Assembly: GCA_900537185.1 (NCBI GenBank)
Contig: LS999826.1
Span: 668,480-732,479, forward strand
Direction: 5' to 3'
From: Cytophagales bacterium Alg240-R148
GTDB taxonomy: Bacteria > Bacteroidota > Bacteroidia > Cytophagales > Cyclobacteriaceae
Length of the DNA: 64,000 nt
Below, piece by piece: positions 10,601 to 24,800 of the stretch. The first letter of the stretch is position 1. Every line of letters begins with the position of its first letter. The notes beneath the pieces were generated by a model. That model had not been told where the DNA came from and did not search any database. It was given only the letters and a program-made list of their open reading frames with translations. Both the position numbers and the translations under genes were made by a program.

Positions 10601-10982
10601 GCACAATTTTGCATCGGGCTATTTAAAAATTAACGATTCTGGCTTAGCGGAGTTCACGGCTTTTGAAAACGCTTTCCAGATGAGTAGCATCAATGATTTC
10701 ATTGCATATGATTTCAACTCGAATGGCAAAGAGGAGTTGTTTGCCGCTGGAAACCTATTTGGGTCAGAACCAGAAACACCAAGAGCGGATGGATCTTATG
10801 GAATGATGTTAGAGAATACGGACGGCGGGTGGCGTTGGGTAGAAAACCAAGACCATCAGATTTATACTTCAGGTGAAGTAAAGAAAATGGAAATTATTGC
10901 CATGGATGGAGTCGATTATTTGATTTGTGCTGCCAACGACGGGCCGCCGCAATTTTTTAAATTGGAAACAAAATTAGAATAG
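7668..10982 (+). CDS. VCBS/FG-GAP repeat lipoprotein with ASPIC/UnbV domain, copy 2
   Basis: Paralogue of the preceding gene with the same architecture: signal peptide ending in a Cys cluster (ITCCAC), YEYYYNGGG start of the first propeller, repeated DINQDGWPDF/DFNQDGFPDI motifs, ASPIC/UnbV segment at about residues 520-590 and a second propeller half. The conserved block NELYINNGDLTFTE and AMGFGLGAEVGDFNQDG match copy 1 closely. The start is ambiguous: ATG 7668 gives 1104 residues, but ATG 7689 (MQVKWKVV) has GGAGG five bases upstream and a cleaner signal peptide, so 7689 may be the true start. Likely glycan binding or surface assembly within this locus; function inferred only from context. 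Confidence 0.9.
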   Translation: MGAMEVIMQVKWKVVINWILLVITCCACQFPVKKNPNLPDFEPVQLEVSHIDFINKVPETAQMNAMEYEYYYNGGGTAAADFNRDGLTDLIFTSNLGPEQLYLNQGDFKFKNITATSGIKHSKSWTTGITIVDINQDGWPDFYCSKSGRLPVKHRKNELYINNGDLTFTERAAQYNLDHAGYSTQAIFFDYDLDNDLDVFILNHNINKLSVTNTDSLRASYAPYVGDQLMENTGGHFKNVTVEAGIHAHAMGFGLGAEVGDFNQDGFPDIYVSNDYNEHDYLYINQQNGSFKEQMKSSMRHGSNFSMGVSVSDLNNDLRPDVVVLDMVSEKNYGIKTSMSGMNPAKFRQAVDQGFHYQYMFNSVQLNQGNMKFSEVAQWMGVSNTDWSWAPLTQDFNLDGTKDLYITNGIQRDFRNNDYRVFKKKRVEEAYARKENYTDLMLELIHKTPERPVEDHLYFNSGGLKMERVQLGLMKNFANGATFADLDNDGDLEIITNNVNSYATILKNNAVEKQKRHYLKVKLEGPKGNVNAIGATVVVHQQSMKQQYYQNYTKGYQSASAELLTIGLDINSDLDSVEVIWPDNTHTVLQEVGLDAVLQVGYAAHNKLGPKPKQLEDRMVDPKVLGIGYVHAENEFDDYKRESLLPHKQSNLGPALAVGDINNDGLEDVFFGGSMGQAGRIYLQKQGSFMEPANKVFELDKIYEDNDAIFMDIDGDKDLDLIVGTGGYELTENHVMLQDRVYENIGAGLFKKKQVMGTTNTSKMVALDFNNDEQMDLLVAGKAVPGQYPRGTGARLLENKKGRFVDVTAQHAPALLGLGMVTDVAVGKVDGNEMLDLFFVGEWMEPIWMEVVDGTIIQKQINSQQKLKGWYFSVDIKDMDGSGNKEVLLGNLGLNYKYKASDTAPFYLYSGDVDANGRQDLLLGYVEQGAVVPLRGRECTSNQIPSIKEKYPTYHAFASATIADVIGESLGVMEKREVHNFASGYLKINDSGLAEFTAFENAFQMSSINDFIAYDFNSNGKEELFAAGNLFGSEPETPRADGSYGMMLENTDGGWRWVENQDHQIYTSGEVKKMEIIAMDGVDYLICAANDGPPQFFKLETKLE

Positions 10983-11036
10983 AATATGGGAAGTATTCTT
11001 TTTGTAAATTGAAAATAATAACCACTAAAGCATATA

Positions 11037-11063
11037 CAGAGGAGATAGAATTTATCTCCTCTG
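11037..11063 (+). other. Intra-locus hairpin without T-tract
   Basis: Perfect 11-bp inverted repeat (11037-11047 CAGAGGAGATA and 11053-11063) with a 5-nt loop, 15 bp before the next start codon. There is no T-run, so it is more likely an mRNA processing or stability element, or a weak pause site, than a terminator. Confidence 0.6.
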
Positions 11064-11078
11064 GTTAACTTATTTTAA

Positions 11079-16150
<5,072 letters not shown>

Positions 16151-16154
16151 GTGG

Positions 16155-17099
16155 ATGTCTGAAAAAAAAATGATAGATACCAATCTCGAGGCATTGGTTC
16201 GGGATGTCGAGGATTTTTATGGTCTCATAGTAATTGGACAACCTGTGAATTTGAGTTTGGGTTATGCCAACGAAAATTACAAACTGGAAACCAATAAAGG
16301 GCCTTTTCTTTTTCGTTTGTGCAAACAACAGCCATTGGATTTAATAAAATTTGAAGTGCAGTTGATGGGGGCTTTAAAAAAGATTGATTTCCCAACGGCC
16401 TATCCGGTGGCAGACCAACAAGGCAATTTTATCCATGTGGCACAACCTTATTATTGGATGTTGTTTGAGTTTAAGGAGGGTACAACGCCCGTTGCCAACC
16501 ATGAAGTGGTAACCGAAATGGGAATGTGTACAGGCCAGTTGAGTACTTTAGGGACAATCCAAGGACTTAACAAAAAAAATGCGGTCCATATCAACACCTG
16601 TGACCAGATTATTGCAGAATGGGAAAGGGCTACTGTAGACCTTAGCACAATTAAAGCCTATTATATAGAACAAAGTAATTTTTTAAAACCTTTTTTAAAA
16701 GAGGACTTACCTCAAGGTATTGTACATGGGGATATGTTTCCAGATAATACGCTTTTCAAAGGGAATGAGTTGGTGGCTATTGTAGATTTTGAAGAGGCTT
16801 GTCAGGACTATTTACTTTTTGATGTGGGCATGACCATTAATGGTTTTTGTTTTAAAAATAACGTGCTGGATCAGGACCTGATGCAGGCTTTTTTAAAAGC
16901 CTATGCAACCAAAAGAACACTGAGCCAAAAGGAAAAGGAATTGCTTCCTATTTACATCCAGTGGGGTGCCCATGGCATGCTCACCTGGCATTTGCGAAAT
17001 AATCTGCTTTATACTTATTTAGACAAACAGTTGGATCGGGTGGTGGAATTAAAGGAACGGGTAGAAAAACTTAGAAAAACAAATATTTTAATAGAATAG
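16155..17099 (+). CDS. APH-fold small-molecule kinase (homoserine-kinase-II / COG2334-like)
   Basis: Cytoplasmic 314-residue kinase of the aminoglycoside-phosphotransferase fold. The catalytic loop GIVHGDMFPDNTLF carries Asp193 and the metal-binding motif IVDFEEA carries Asp211; an N-terminal lobe supplies FRLCKQQ. The best-known relatives are type II homoserine kinases and N-acetylhexosamine kinases such as NahK. Context points both ways: it follows a sugar hydrolase by 4 bp, which suggests phosphorylation of a released sugar, and precedes lysA by 4 bp, which suggests the aspartate family. No signal peptide. Substrate undecided. Confidence 0.8.
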   Translation: MSEKKMIDTNLEALVRDVEDFYGLIVIGQPVNLSLGYANENYKLETNKGPFLFRLCKQQPLDLIKFEVQLMGALKKIDFPTAYPVADQQGNFIHVAQPYYWMLFEFKEGTTPVANHEVVTEMGMCTGQLSTLGTIQGLNKKNAVHINTCDQIIAEWERATVDLSTIKAYYIEQSNFLKPFLKEDLPQGIVHGDMFPDNTLFKGNELVAIVDFEEACQDYLLFDVGMTINGFCFKNNVLDQDLMQAFLKAYATKRTLSQKEKELLPIYIQWGAHGMLTWHLRNNLLYTYLDKQLDRVVELKERVEKLRKTNILIE

Positions 17100-17103
17100 A
17101 GGA

Positions 17104-18339
17104 ATGGAATTAAAAAACGGATCTTATCAATTGCAAGGTACTAAGTTTGAGTCTTTAAAAGAACAATTTGGATCTCCTTTGTACATTTATGATGCCCAGG
17201 CTATAGAAGAAAATATTAGACAGTTCAGGCAAGGATTTTCTTCTGTTGATTTAAAAATTAAATATGCCTGCAAAGCCTTAACCAATATTAGCATATTGAA
17301 GTTGATGAAAAAAAATGGCACCGGCCTGGATACCGTTTCCATACCGGAGATAAAAATGGGTTTGGAAGCTGGTTTTGAACCAGAAGAAATCGTTTTCACA
17401 CCCAATTGTGTTGATTTTTCTGAAATCGAGACCGCTGTAGAAATGGGCGTAAATATTAATATTGAAAATATTTCCAATCTGCTTAAATTTTCAGAAAAAT
17501 ACGGCAACCAACAACCGGTTTGCATAAGACTCAACCCCCATATAGCAGCCCAGTCTCAGACTGAAAAAGTAGATTGGTGGCACAAACAGTCTAAGTTTGG
17601 AATATCCATAGACCAAATTTCGGAAGTAAAAAGAATGGAGTCGGAATATGGGCTGCGCATCAATGGAATTCACATCCACAGTTCTTCAGTAATAATGACA
17701 CCTGAAATTTTTATCAATGGAGCCCAGGCGGTTTTTGACATTGCTTTGCAATTCGAGAATTTAGAATTTATTGATTTTGGTGGTGGAATAAAAGTAGATG
17801 TTGGAGATGGCAAAGAAGTAATTGATGTGGTGGCACTTGGACAAGCGTTAGATCCTGTATTTGCCGCATTCTGTAAAAAATATGGTCGCCAACTAGAATT
17901 GTGGTTTGAGCCAGGTAGGTTTTTAGTGATGAACTCGGGTTATTTGCTCACAACCTGTGTACTTCGGAAGCAAAATTCAGGAGCAGAATTTGTGGGAGTA
18001 GATTCAGGGTTCAACCATTTGATCCGCCCAATGATGTACAACGCCCACCACGATTTAGTAAATGTGAGCAATCCAGCGGGAGATAAGGAAAAGTATACCG
18101 TGGTTGGCAATATTTGTGAAATTGATAATTTCGCCATTGACAGGCAACTGAACAAAGTAGAGGAGGGCCATTTGGTCGTAATTAAAAGTGCAGGAGCCTA
18201 TGGTTACAGCATGGCATCTACCTATAACTCACGGTTCAGGCCAGCAGAAGTTTTAATCCATAATGGCAAAGCACAGTTGATTAGAAAAAGGGATACCTAT
18301 GACGATTTGGTTAAAAATCAAGTAGAGATTAGTATATAA
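17104..18339 (+). CDS. lysA: Diaminopimelate decarboxylase (PLP fold type III)
   Basis: Converts meso-diaminopimelate to L-lysine and CO2. 411 residues: PLP-binding Lys57 in KYACKALTN at the start of an alanine-racemase-like TIM barrel, the phosphate-binding glycine loop [11 protein letters not shown], the substrate segment WFEPGRFLV and the C-terminal beta domain with [14 protein letters not shown]. The usual CESGD-like motif reads CEIDNFA, a variant within this fold that loosens the specificity call somewhat. The usual glycine-rich loop preceding the barrel middle reads HIHSSS. It is the last gene before a good terminator. An alternative fold-III decarboxylase (for example carboxynorspermidine) is less likely. 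Confidence 0.87.
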   Translation: MELKNGSYQLQGTKFESLKEQFGSPLYIYDAQAIEENIRQFRQGFSSVDLKIKYACKALTNISILKLMKKNGTGLDTVSIPEIKMGLEAGFEPEEIVFTPNCVDFSEIETAVEMGVNINIENISNLLKFSEKYGNQQPVCIRLNPHIAAQSQTEKVDWWHKQSKFGISIDQISEVKRMESEYGLRINGIHIHSSSVIMTPEIFINGAQAVFDIALQFENLEFIDFGGGIKVDVGDGKEVIDVVALGQALDPVFAAFCKKYGRQLELWFEPGRFLVMNSGYLLTTCVLRKQNSGAEFVGVDSGFNHLIRPMMYNAHHDLVNVSNPAGDKEKYTVVGNICEIDNFAIDRQLNKVEEGHLVVIKSAGAYGYSMASTYNSRFRPAEVLIHNGKAQLIRKRDTYDDLVKNQVEISI

Positions 18340-18358
18340 AAGTTGTGAAATAGATGGA

Positions 18359-18392
18359 AGCGATGTTCTTTTTTTAGAATATCGCTTTTTTT
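18359..18392 (+). terminator. Rho-independent terminator after lysA
   Basis: Ten-base stem AGCGATGTTC / GAATATCGCT with one G-U pair, 8-nt T-rich loop and a T6 tail. It closes the PUL-lysA transcription run before thrS. Confidence 0.8.
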
Positions 18393-18405
18393 ATACCCAA
18401 TATCA

Positions 18406-18437
18406 TTGTGTATTTTTGGTGTTTTTACCAATATTTG
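18406..18437 (+). promoter_or_regulatory. Candidate thrS promoter (TTG-N21-AATATTTG)
   Basis: TTG at 18406-18408 and AATATTTG at 18430-18437 fit the Bacteroidota -33/-7 consensus TTG...TAnnTTTG with one mismatch; the predicted start lies about a dozen bases before ATG 18455. Confidence 0.45.
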
Positions 18438-18454
18438 CGAAAAGATATTATAAA

Positions 18455-20395
18455 ATGATAAAAATTACTTTACCGGACGGGAGTGTTAGAGAATATTCCA
18501 AAGGAAGCTCTAGTATGGATGTAGCCAAAAGCATTAGCGAAGGATTGGCTAGAAATGTACTGGCAGCCAAGATTAATGGAGAGGTTTGGGATTCGTTTAG
18601 ACCAATTGAAGAAGATTCAGCCATTCAATTGTTGACCTGGAATGATACGGACGGTAAGGCTACATTTTGGCATTCTTCGGCACATTTATTGGCGGAGGCG
18701 TTGGAAGCAATGTATCCAGGAGTAAAATTGGGTATCGGACCTTCTATAGAAGCAGGGTTTTATTACGACGTAGATTTTGGTGAAAAGACATTCGGAGAAG
18801 AAGAGTTAGCCGCAGTAGAGAAAAAAATGATCGAGTTGGCTCGTCAAAAAAACGAGTTCAAAAGACAAGATATTTCAAAAGCAGATGCATTAAAATATTA
18901 TACTGAAAAAGACGATGAGTATAAATTGGAACTCATCAATAATTTAGACGATGGTACCATTACATTTTACCACCAGGGGAATTTTACAGATCTGTGTAGA
19001 GGACCGCATATTCCTCATACTGGGTTTGTAAAAGCAATAAAATTAACTAGCGTTGCAGGCGCCTACTGGAGAGGCGACGAGAACAACAAGCAGCTGACTA
19101 GAATCTATGGTGTGTCGTTTCCGAAGCAAAAGGAACTTACTGAGCACTTAGAACGCATTGAAGAGGCTAAGAAAAGAGACCACAGAAAACTGGGGAAAGA
19201 GTTGGATTTGTTTGCGTTTTCAGAGAAAGTTGGGCTAGGGCTACCGCTTTGGTTGCCAAAAGGAACCATGCTGAGAGATCGGCTTGAAAACTTTTTAAGA
19301 AAAGCGCAAGTAAAAGCTGGCTACGACCCTGTGGTAACCCCGCATATTGGTAACAAAGAATTGTATGTTACTTCTGGGCACTATGAAAAGTATGGCGAAG
19401 ATTCATTCCAACCCATCCATACACCCCACGAAGGAGAAGAGTTCTTGTTGAAACCAATGAACTGTCCACACCATTGTGAAATATACAAAGCACGGCCTAA
19501 GTCGTACAAAGAATTACCTATAAGATATGCAGAATTTGGAACGGTTTACCGCTACGAACAGCATGGAGAACTACACGGTCTTACGAGGGTAAGGGGGTTT
19601 ACACAAGACGACGCCCATATCTTTTGCCGACCGGACCAAGTGAAAGAAGAATTTATTAAAGTAATTGATTTGGTACTCTACGTGTTCAACGCACTTGGCT
19701 TTACTGATTTTACAGCGCAAGTTTCATTACGAGACCCGGAAAATAAGACAAAATACATTGGATCGGATGCGTTGTGGGACAGGGCGGAAAGAGAAATTCA
19801 AGAAGCGGCGGACGAAAAGAATTTGATCACTGTAGCCGAAAAAGGGGAGGCCGCTTTTTACGGTCCGAAATTGGATTTTATGGTCAAGGATGCTTTGGGC
19901 AGAAAGTGGCAGCTTGGTACGATTCAGGTAGACTACAACTTGCCAGAGCGTTTTGAATTAGAATATACTGGGGCCGACAACCAAAAACACAGGCCTGTGA
20001 TGATCCACAGAGCACCTTTTGGTTCATTGGAGCGTTTTGTTGCCGTTTTGATTGAGCACTGTGGTGGTAATTTCCCATTGTGGTTGTCTCCAGATCAAAT
20101 TGCTGTTTTACCAATTTCTGAAAAATACGAAGCCTATGCTCAAAAGGTGTACAACCAATTGGCAGAGGAAGATATAAGAGGTTTTATAGACCATAGAGAT
20201 GAGAAAATAGGGCGAAAGATTCGAGATGCAGAAGTTAAAAAGGTGCCATACATGATTATTGTTGGAGAGAAAGAGCAAGAAAACAATGAGCTATCGGTAA
20301 GGAGGCATGGTCAAGGGGATTTGGGCAGCTTGTCTTTTGAAGCCTTTACAAAAAAATATCAGGAAGAGATTGATAAAGATCTCGAAACTAAGTAA
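18455..20395 (+). CDS. thrS: Threonyl-tRNA synthetase
   Basis: Charges tRNA-Thr and edits mischarged serine. ATG 18455 ([10 protein letters not shown]) gives 646 residues, the normal length; upstream in-frame TTG/GTG codons would add a non-homologous tail overlapping the promoter. Domain order: TGS (1-62), editing domain with [11 protein letters not shown] and the CRGPH zinc-like site, class II core with motif 2 [15 protein letters not shown], the [10 protein letters not shown] catalytic zinc Cys and [11 protein letters not shown] motif 3, and the anticodon-binding domain from about residue 535. It is followed by infC, rpmI and rplT, the widespread thrS-infC-rpmI-rplT order. Confidence 0.98.
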   Translation: MIKITLPDGSVREYSKGSSSMDVAKSISEGLARNVLAAKINGEVWDSFRPIEEDSAIQLLTWNDTDGKATFWHSSAHLLAEALEAMYPGVKLGIGPSIEAGFYYDVDFGEKTFGEEELAAVEKKMIELARQKNEFKRQDISKADALKYYTEKDDEYKLELINNLDDGTITFYHQGNFTDLCRGPHIPHTGFVKAIKLTSVAGAYWRGDENNKQLTRIYGVSFPKQKELTEHLERIEEAKKRDHRKLGKELDLFAFSEKVGLGLPLWLPKGTMLRDRLENFLRKAQVKAGYDPVVTPHIGNKELYVTSGHYEKYGEDSFQPIHTPHEGEEFLLKPMNCPHHCEIYKARPKSYKELPIRYAEFGTVYRYEQHGELHGLTRVRGFTQDDAHIFCRPDQVKEEFIKVIDLVLYVFNALGFTDFTAQVSLRDPENKTKYIGSDALWDRAEREIQEAADEKNLITVAEKGEAAFYGPKLDFMVKDALGRKWQLGTIQVDYNLPERFELEYTGADNQKHRPVMIHRAPFGSLERFVAVLIEHCGGNFPLWLSPDQIAVLPISEKYEAYAQKVYNQLAEEDIRGFIDHRDEKIGRKIRDAEVKKVPYMIIVGEKEQENNELSVRRHGQGDLGSLSFEAFTKKYQEEIDKDLETK

Positions 20396-20424
20396 TATAC
20401 CAAAATCAAATAATGCAATTGTTT

Positions 20425-20453
20425 TTGTTTACTGAAATAATTGTCGATATTTG
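20425..20453 (+). promoter_or_regulatory. Candidate infC-rpmI-rplT promoter
   Basis: TTG 20425-20427, 18-bp spacer, GATATTTG 20446-20453 (one mismatch to TAnnTTTG). It would give a leader of roughly 35 nt before the predicted infC start. Confidence 0.4.
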
Positions 20454-20481
20454 CAAACTTTATTAACAGGGCGAAATAAAC

Positions 20482-20496
20482 AAGGAGGTTAAAATC
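20482..20496 (+). promoter_or_regulatory. Strong Shine-Dalgarno ahead of an ATC initiation codon (infC)
   Basis: AAGGAGG (20482-20488) is followed after 5 nt by ATC at 20494, in frame with IF-3. Most genes here lack a recognisable SD, so this site decides the start: no ATG, GTG or TTG exists in frame between it and codon 38 of the protein. Confidence 0.65.
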
Positions 20497-21048
20497 GGTA
20501 AAAGAATAAAAAATTTTCGACGGCCATTAAGGGTCGAAGAACCGTACAAAATTAATGAAAAAATTAGAGCGTCATTTGTACGTGTTGTAGGTGAAAATGT
20601 AAAAGTGGACATCTATAGCAGAGAGGACGCAATAAAAATTGCTAAAGAGCAAGGACTTGACTTAGTGGAGATTTCTCCTAAAGCAGATCCGCCTGTCTGT
20701 AAAGTGATCGACTACTCAAAATTTAAGTATGAGCAGAAGAAAAAGCAAAAGGAAATTAAGTCAAAGGCCCACAAGACAGTTGTTAAAGAAATTAGATTTG
20801 GCCCCAATACCGATGACCATGATTTTAATTTCAAACTAAAGCATGCTGAGAAGTTCTTAAAAGAAGGAGCAAAAGTTAGGGCTTACGTACACTTTGTAGG
20901 AAGAACAATTGTGTTTAAAGAAAGAGGAGAGATTTTATTATTGAAATTCATCCAAGCATTGGAAGAATATGCAAAAGTAGAGCAACTCCCGAAGCTGGAA
21001 AGAAAAAGAATGTCGATCATTCTTACTCCAAAAGCGCTTAAAAAATAA
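20494..21048 (+). CDS. infC: Translation initiation factor IF-3 with non-canonical ATC start
   Basis: Binds the 30S subunit, keeps subunits apart and proofreads start codon-initiator tRNA pairing. From ATC 20494 it is 184 residues, normal for IF-3. The first canonical start, GTG 20605, would delete 37 residues including the conserved [16 protein letters not shown] of the IF3-N domain, so the upstream start is required. N-terminal domain about 15-85 ([20 protein letters not shown]), linker rich in Lys, C-terminal domain about 95-180 ([36 protein letters not shown]). In E. coli infC starts with AUU and IF-3 represses its own mRNA; the same autoregulation is inferred here. ATA 20506 is a less likely start. 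Confidence 0.9.
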   Translation: MGKRIKNFRRPLRVEEPYKINEKIRASFVRVVGENVKVDIYSREDAIKIAKEQGLDLVEISPKADPPVCKVIDYSKFKYEQKKKQKEIKSKAHKTVVKEIRFGPNTDDHDFNFKLKHAEKFLKEGAKVRAYVHFVGRTIVFKERGEILLLKFIQALEEYAKVEQLPKLERKRMSIILTPKALKK

Positions 21049-21078
21049 GAATCGAATATAGTTTAAAATATATTTAAA

Positions 21079-21273
21079 ATGCCAAAGGTAAAAACTAAAT
21101 CCGGAGCTAAGAAGAGATTCAAGCTTACAGGATCAGGAAAGATTAAGAGAAAGCATGCTTTCAAAAGTCATATCTTGACTAAAAAAGGGACCAAACAAAA
21201 AAGGAACCTTACAAAAGCAGGATTGGTTCATAAAACAGATGAGCCTAAGGTTAAAGACATGCTTAACCTTTAA
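21079..21273 (+). CDS. rpmI: 50S ribosomal protein L35
   Basis: Small basic ribosomal protein of 64 residues, [20 protein letters not shown], matching L35 along its entire length. It lies 30 bp after infC and before rplT, as in most bacteria, and is presumably cotranscribed and controlled with them. Confidence 0.98.
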   Translation: MPKVKTKSGAKKRFKLTGSGKIKRKHAFKSHILTKKGTKQKRNLTKAGLVHKTDEPKVKDMLNL

Positions 21274-21367
21274 TAATACCCTTTATAATAAGGTAATTGT
21301 TTCACCAGGGATTTGGTTATAAAAAGTGTTCAATGGAACCACCAAATACCAAAAAACTTAAAAAATT

Positions 21368-21712
21368 ATGCCTAGATCGGTCAATCACGTTGCTTCAAAA
21401 GCAAGAAGAAAAAGAATATTAAAATTAGCTAAAGGTTACTGGGGTAGACGCAGTAACGTATGGACGGTTGCTAAAAATGCCGTTGAAAAAGGACTTACTT
21501 ATTCTTACAGAGATAGAAAACAAAAGAAAAGAGATTTCAGAAAAATCTGGATTCAGCGTATCAATGCTGGTGCTAGAGTAAATGGAACTTCTTATTCTCA
21601 GTTGATGGGGAATATCAAAAAAGCTGAAATTGAGTTGAACAGAAAAGTGTTGGCTGATTTAGCGATGAACCATCCGGATGCTTTCAAAGCAATTGTAGAT
21701 AAAGTAAAATAA
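21368..21712 (+). CDS. rplT: 50S ribosomal protein L20
   Basis: 114-residue L20, beginning [19 protein letters not shown] with the basic N-terminal extension that threads into 23S rRNA. L20 is a known translational repressor of this operon in other bacteria; the 94-bp gap between rpmI and rplT could hold such a site, but I could not recognise a specific fold. Followed by a strong terminator. Confidence 0.98.
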   Translation: MPRSVNHVASKARRKRILKLAKGYWGRRSNVWTVAKNAVEKGLTYSYRDRKQKKRDFRKIWIQRINAGARVNGTSYSQLMGNIKKAEIELNRKVLADLAMNHPDAFKAIVDKVK

Positions 21713-21736
21713 GATTTAAACTGACTATATTCGATG

Positions 21737-21761
21737 AAGCCCGCAATTGCGGGCTTTTTTT
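21737..21761 (+). terminator. Rho-independent terminator after rplT
   Basis: Near-perfect palindrome AAGCCCGCAATTGCGGGC followed by seven T's; GC-rich stem GCCCGC/GCGGGC with AATT between the arms. Confidence 0.92.
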
Positions 21762-21850
21762 GTTTAAATAAGTTCTGGTTAAATTGGTACTAACCGCGTT
21801 TATATGGAAAAAAAATATTATATTTTCACCTTAATTTAGCCTATTTAATC

Positions 21851-24800
21851 GTGAGTTTTAGATTGATTCTAACACTATTTTGTGTTTATTTTTATGTGTT
21901 GTTGGTACCTGTTTTAGCACAGGAGCCCGTCCAGTTGGGGCGTAAGAGCCCGTCTCTCAAACAGTTGACTTTAGAATATTGGAACACGGATGATGGTCTG
22001 GTGTCCAATAATTTAAACGATGTAATACAATCGAAAGACGGGTTTATTTGGGCTACCACCTTCAATGGAATCATCCGATACGATGGTATGCACTTCGATG
22101 AGTACGACAAATCCAATATAGATTCTATGGATTTTAATGCTTTTTACGAAATTTTTGAAGACAGTAAAAATGGTTTGTGGATCACTACCCAGACCAACGG
22201 GGTATTGCGGTACAACAATGGCCGATTCAGTATGTACGAGCACAACGACACCTTGCCTAGTAGTATTCGAGCAGTTATTGAAGATGCAAAAGGGCACATT
22301 TGGATTGGAACCATGACCAATGGTTTGTTTCATGACAATGGCGACAGCATCAGAAATGTTCAAGTTGGCGACAGAGATGGCAAGCATTTGGAAGTAATGG
22401 AGCTGTCCAATGGTTTGGATGGTAGTGTGTGGGTAGGTACGGATGGAGATGGTGTTTACCATTATGCCGATGGAAGGTTTGAACACTATGATTTATCCAA
22501 ATTCAAGGGCAATAACGTTATACTAAACATAGAGCAAATAAGTGATTCTATTGTACTGGTTGGTACCTATGATGGTCTTAATAAAATCAACACCATTACA
22601 AAAGAAATTACCCAAATAGGGGCCTTGATGGGCAATGGAGTTAACGAAATCCACTTGGATAACAGGGGAAATATTTGGTACTCTTGCAAAAATGGTTTGG
22701 CCCGTTCCAATACCGCTCTAGAAAATTTTGAGTTTTTAAAAGAAGAGGATGGCCTTCCCGCTAGGGAAATTACTTCTGTTTGTTTTGATTACGAACAAAA
22801 TATTTGGGCCGCAACACGCAAAGGTGGGCTAATCAAGCTCAAAGAAAGTAACTTTTATAATATTACCGTCAAAAATGGATTGAGCTTAACTCGGAGTAGT
22901 TTTGTTAAAAACTATGGAGACAAAGGCTTCTTAATAGGTTCTGATAATGGCGATGTGGACTATCTGAATATAAATGGAGTGGTTCAATCTCTCAATATTA
23001 GTGGTCTTATTGCCGGAGAAACATTGCGCGACATCCATGTAGAGGAAGACGAAATTTGGGTTGCTACCTATGCGGGTTTGCTCAAAGTGGACAAGGAGGG
23101 CAATGAAAAATTGATAAAAGACCCATCGGAAATACCATCTAAGTTGCTCAGAACCATCCTTAAAACAAGAAATGGAGACTTTGTAATTGCCACCAGAGAT
23201 GCAGGGCTGCTGTTTTATGATGGGAAGGATGCATTTGTTCGTTTCGATGAAAACAATGGCTTGGGTGGAAAATACATTCTATGTACCGAGCAGTTGGAAG
23301 ATGGTAGATTGGTTGTAGGAACCAATGGAGGTGGTTTGAATTTTATTGATGAAGAGAAAAACGTTGAAATTTTCCAATTGCACAAAGACCCGTCTGGTGT
23401 ACTCTTTTTTAATATTCAACCCTATAAACAGGGGCTCTTACTGGCTACTAATATGGGTATTTGGTATTTTGAAAATGGAGGGTTTACGAAGTTGTTAATG
23501 GAAGGTGATTTGGGTACGGATACTTTTTTTGATCTTATTATTGACCACAACGAACATTTATGGTTAAGCAGTACAGAAGGACTGTTTTCAATTGAAGTTA
23601 AAGAAGTTTCTGCTTTTCTGGATAGAAAAATCAATTCTATTAAGAGCATTAAATACGATGATAAAGATGGGATGTTCTCTAGAGAATGTTCTCCAGCTAC
23701 AAAAATGTTGCTGACCCAAAACAACGACATATGGGTGCCTACATTGGGCGGGGTGTCCATTATCAACTCCTACAATTTAACCACCAACAGTTCCATTCCA
23801 CCTGTTTATATCACAGCTGTAAATGTAGATGACAACATCCGACCCTATGACAATAAAAAAGTGGTGGTGGATCCAGGTCATTTTAGGTTTACTATAAATT
23901 TCACCGCGCTCAGCTATTATGCACCCTCTAAAATGAAATTTAAATATATGTTAGAAGGGGTGGATGAACAATGGCAAATGGCTACTTCAGACGATAGAGA
24001 AGCTTCCTATACCAACATCGCTCCGGGTACCTATAAGTTTAAAGTTATTGCCTCCAACAACGATGGTGTATGGAACGACAAGGGAGCAGAGGCCACCATA
24101 GTTATTCGACCATACTTCTATCAAAATGCTTGGTTCAGAGTTGGCGGAAGCCTATTGGTAGTATTGCTTTTTACAGGTATATTCCAATATCGAATCTATA
24201 CTGCGAACAAAAGGAACAAAACGCTTAAAAAGTTAAATGATGAATTGGATTCCTTTGTTTACTCCACTTCTCACGACTTACGGGCGCCTTTGGCATCTGT
24301 TTTAGGACTGCTAAATTTGGCCCAAACCGAAAGTTCGGAAGAAATCAAGAGCGAATACCTGAACATGATGGAGAAAAGTGTTAAGAAGTTGGATGGTTTC
24401 ATTAAGGATATCATAGATTATAGCCGCAATTCTAGATTAGAAATTCAACGGGATACAATCCAATTGGAGGAAATGGTGGTTGATACCTTCGAAGGTTTTA
24501 AATTTATGGATGACGAAGAACGCATCGCGAAGGATATTAAAATTGATTTACCCAACCCATTTCAATCCGACACGAGACGAATTAAAATTATATTAAACAA
24601 CCTTATTTCTAATTCAATTCGGTACCATAGACCTTATTCTGCGGAACCGGTAATAGGCGTTATTGCTTTCGAAGAAGAAGAATGGGTCGTTATACAGGTT
24701 AAAGATAACGGGCAAGGGATCGATGAAAAGCACATGGATAAAATATTCAATATGTTTTATCGGGCTACAGAAGGCACGTCTGGTTCGGGGTTGGGCTTGT

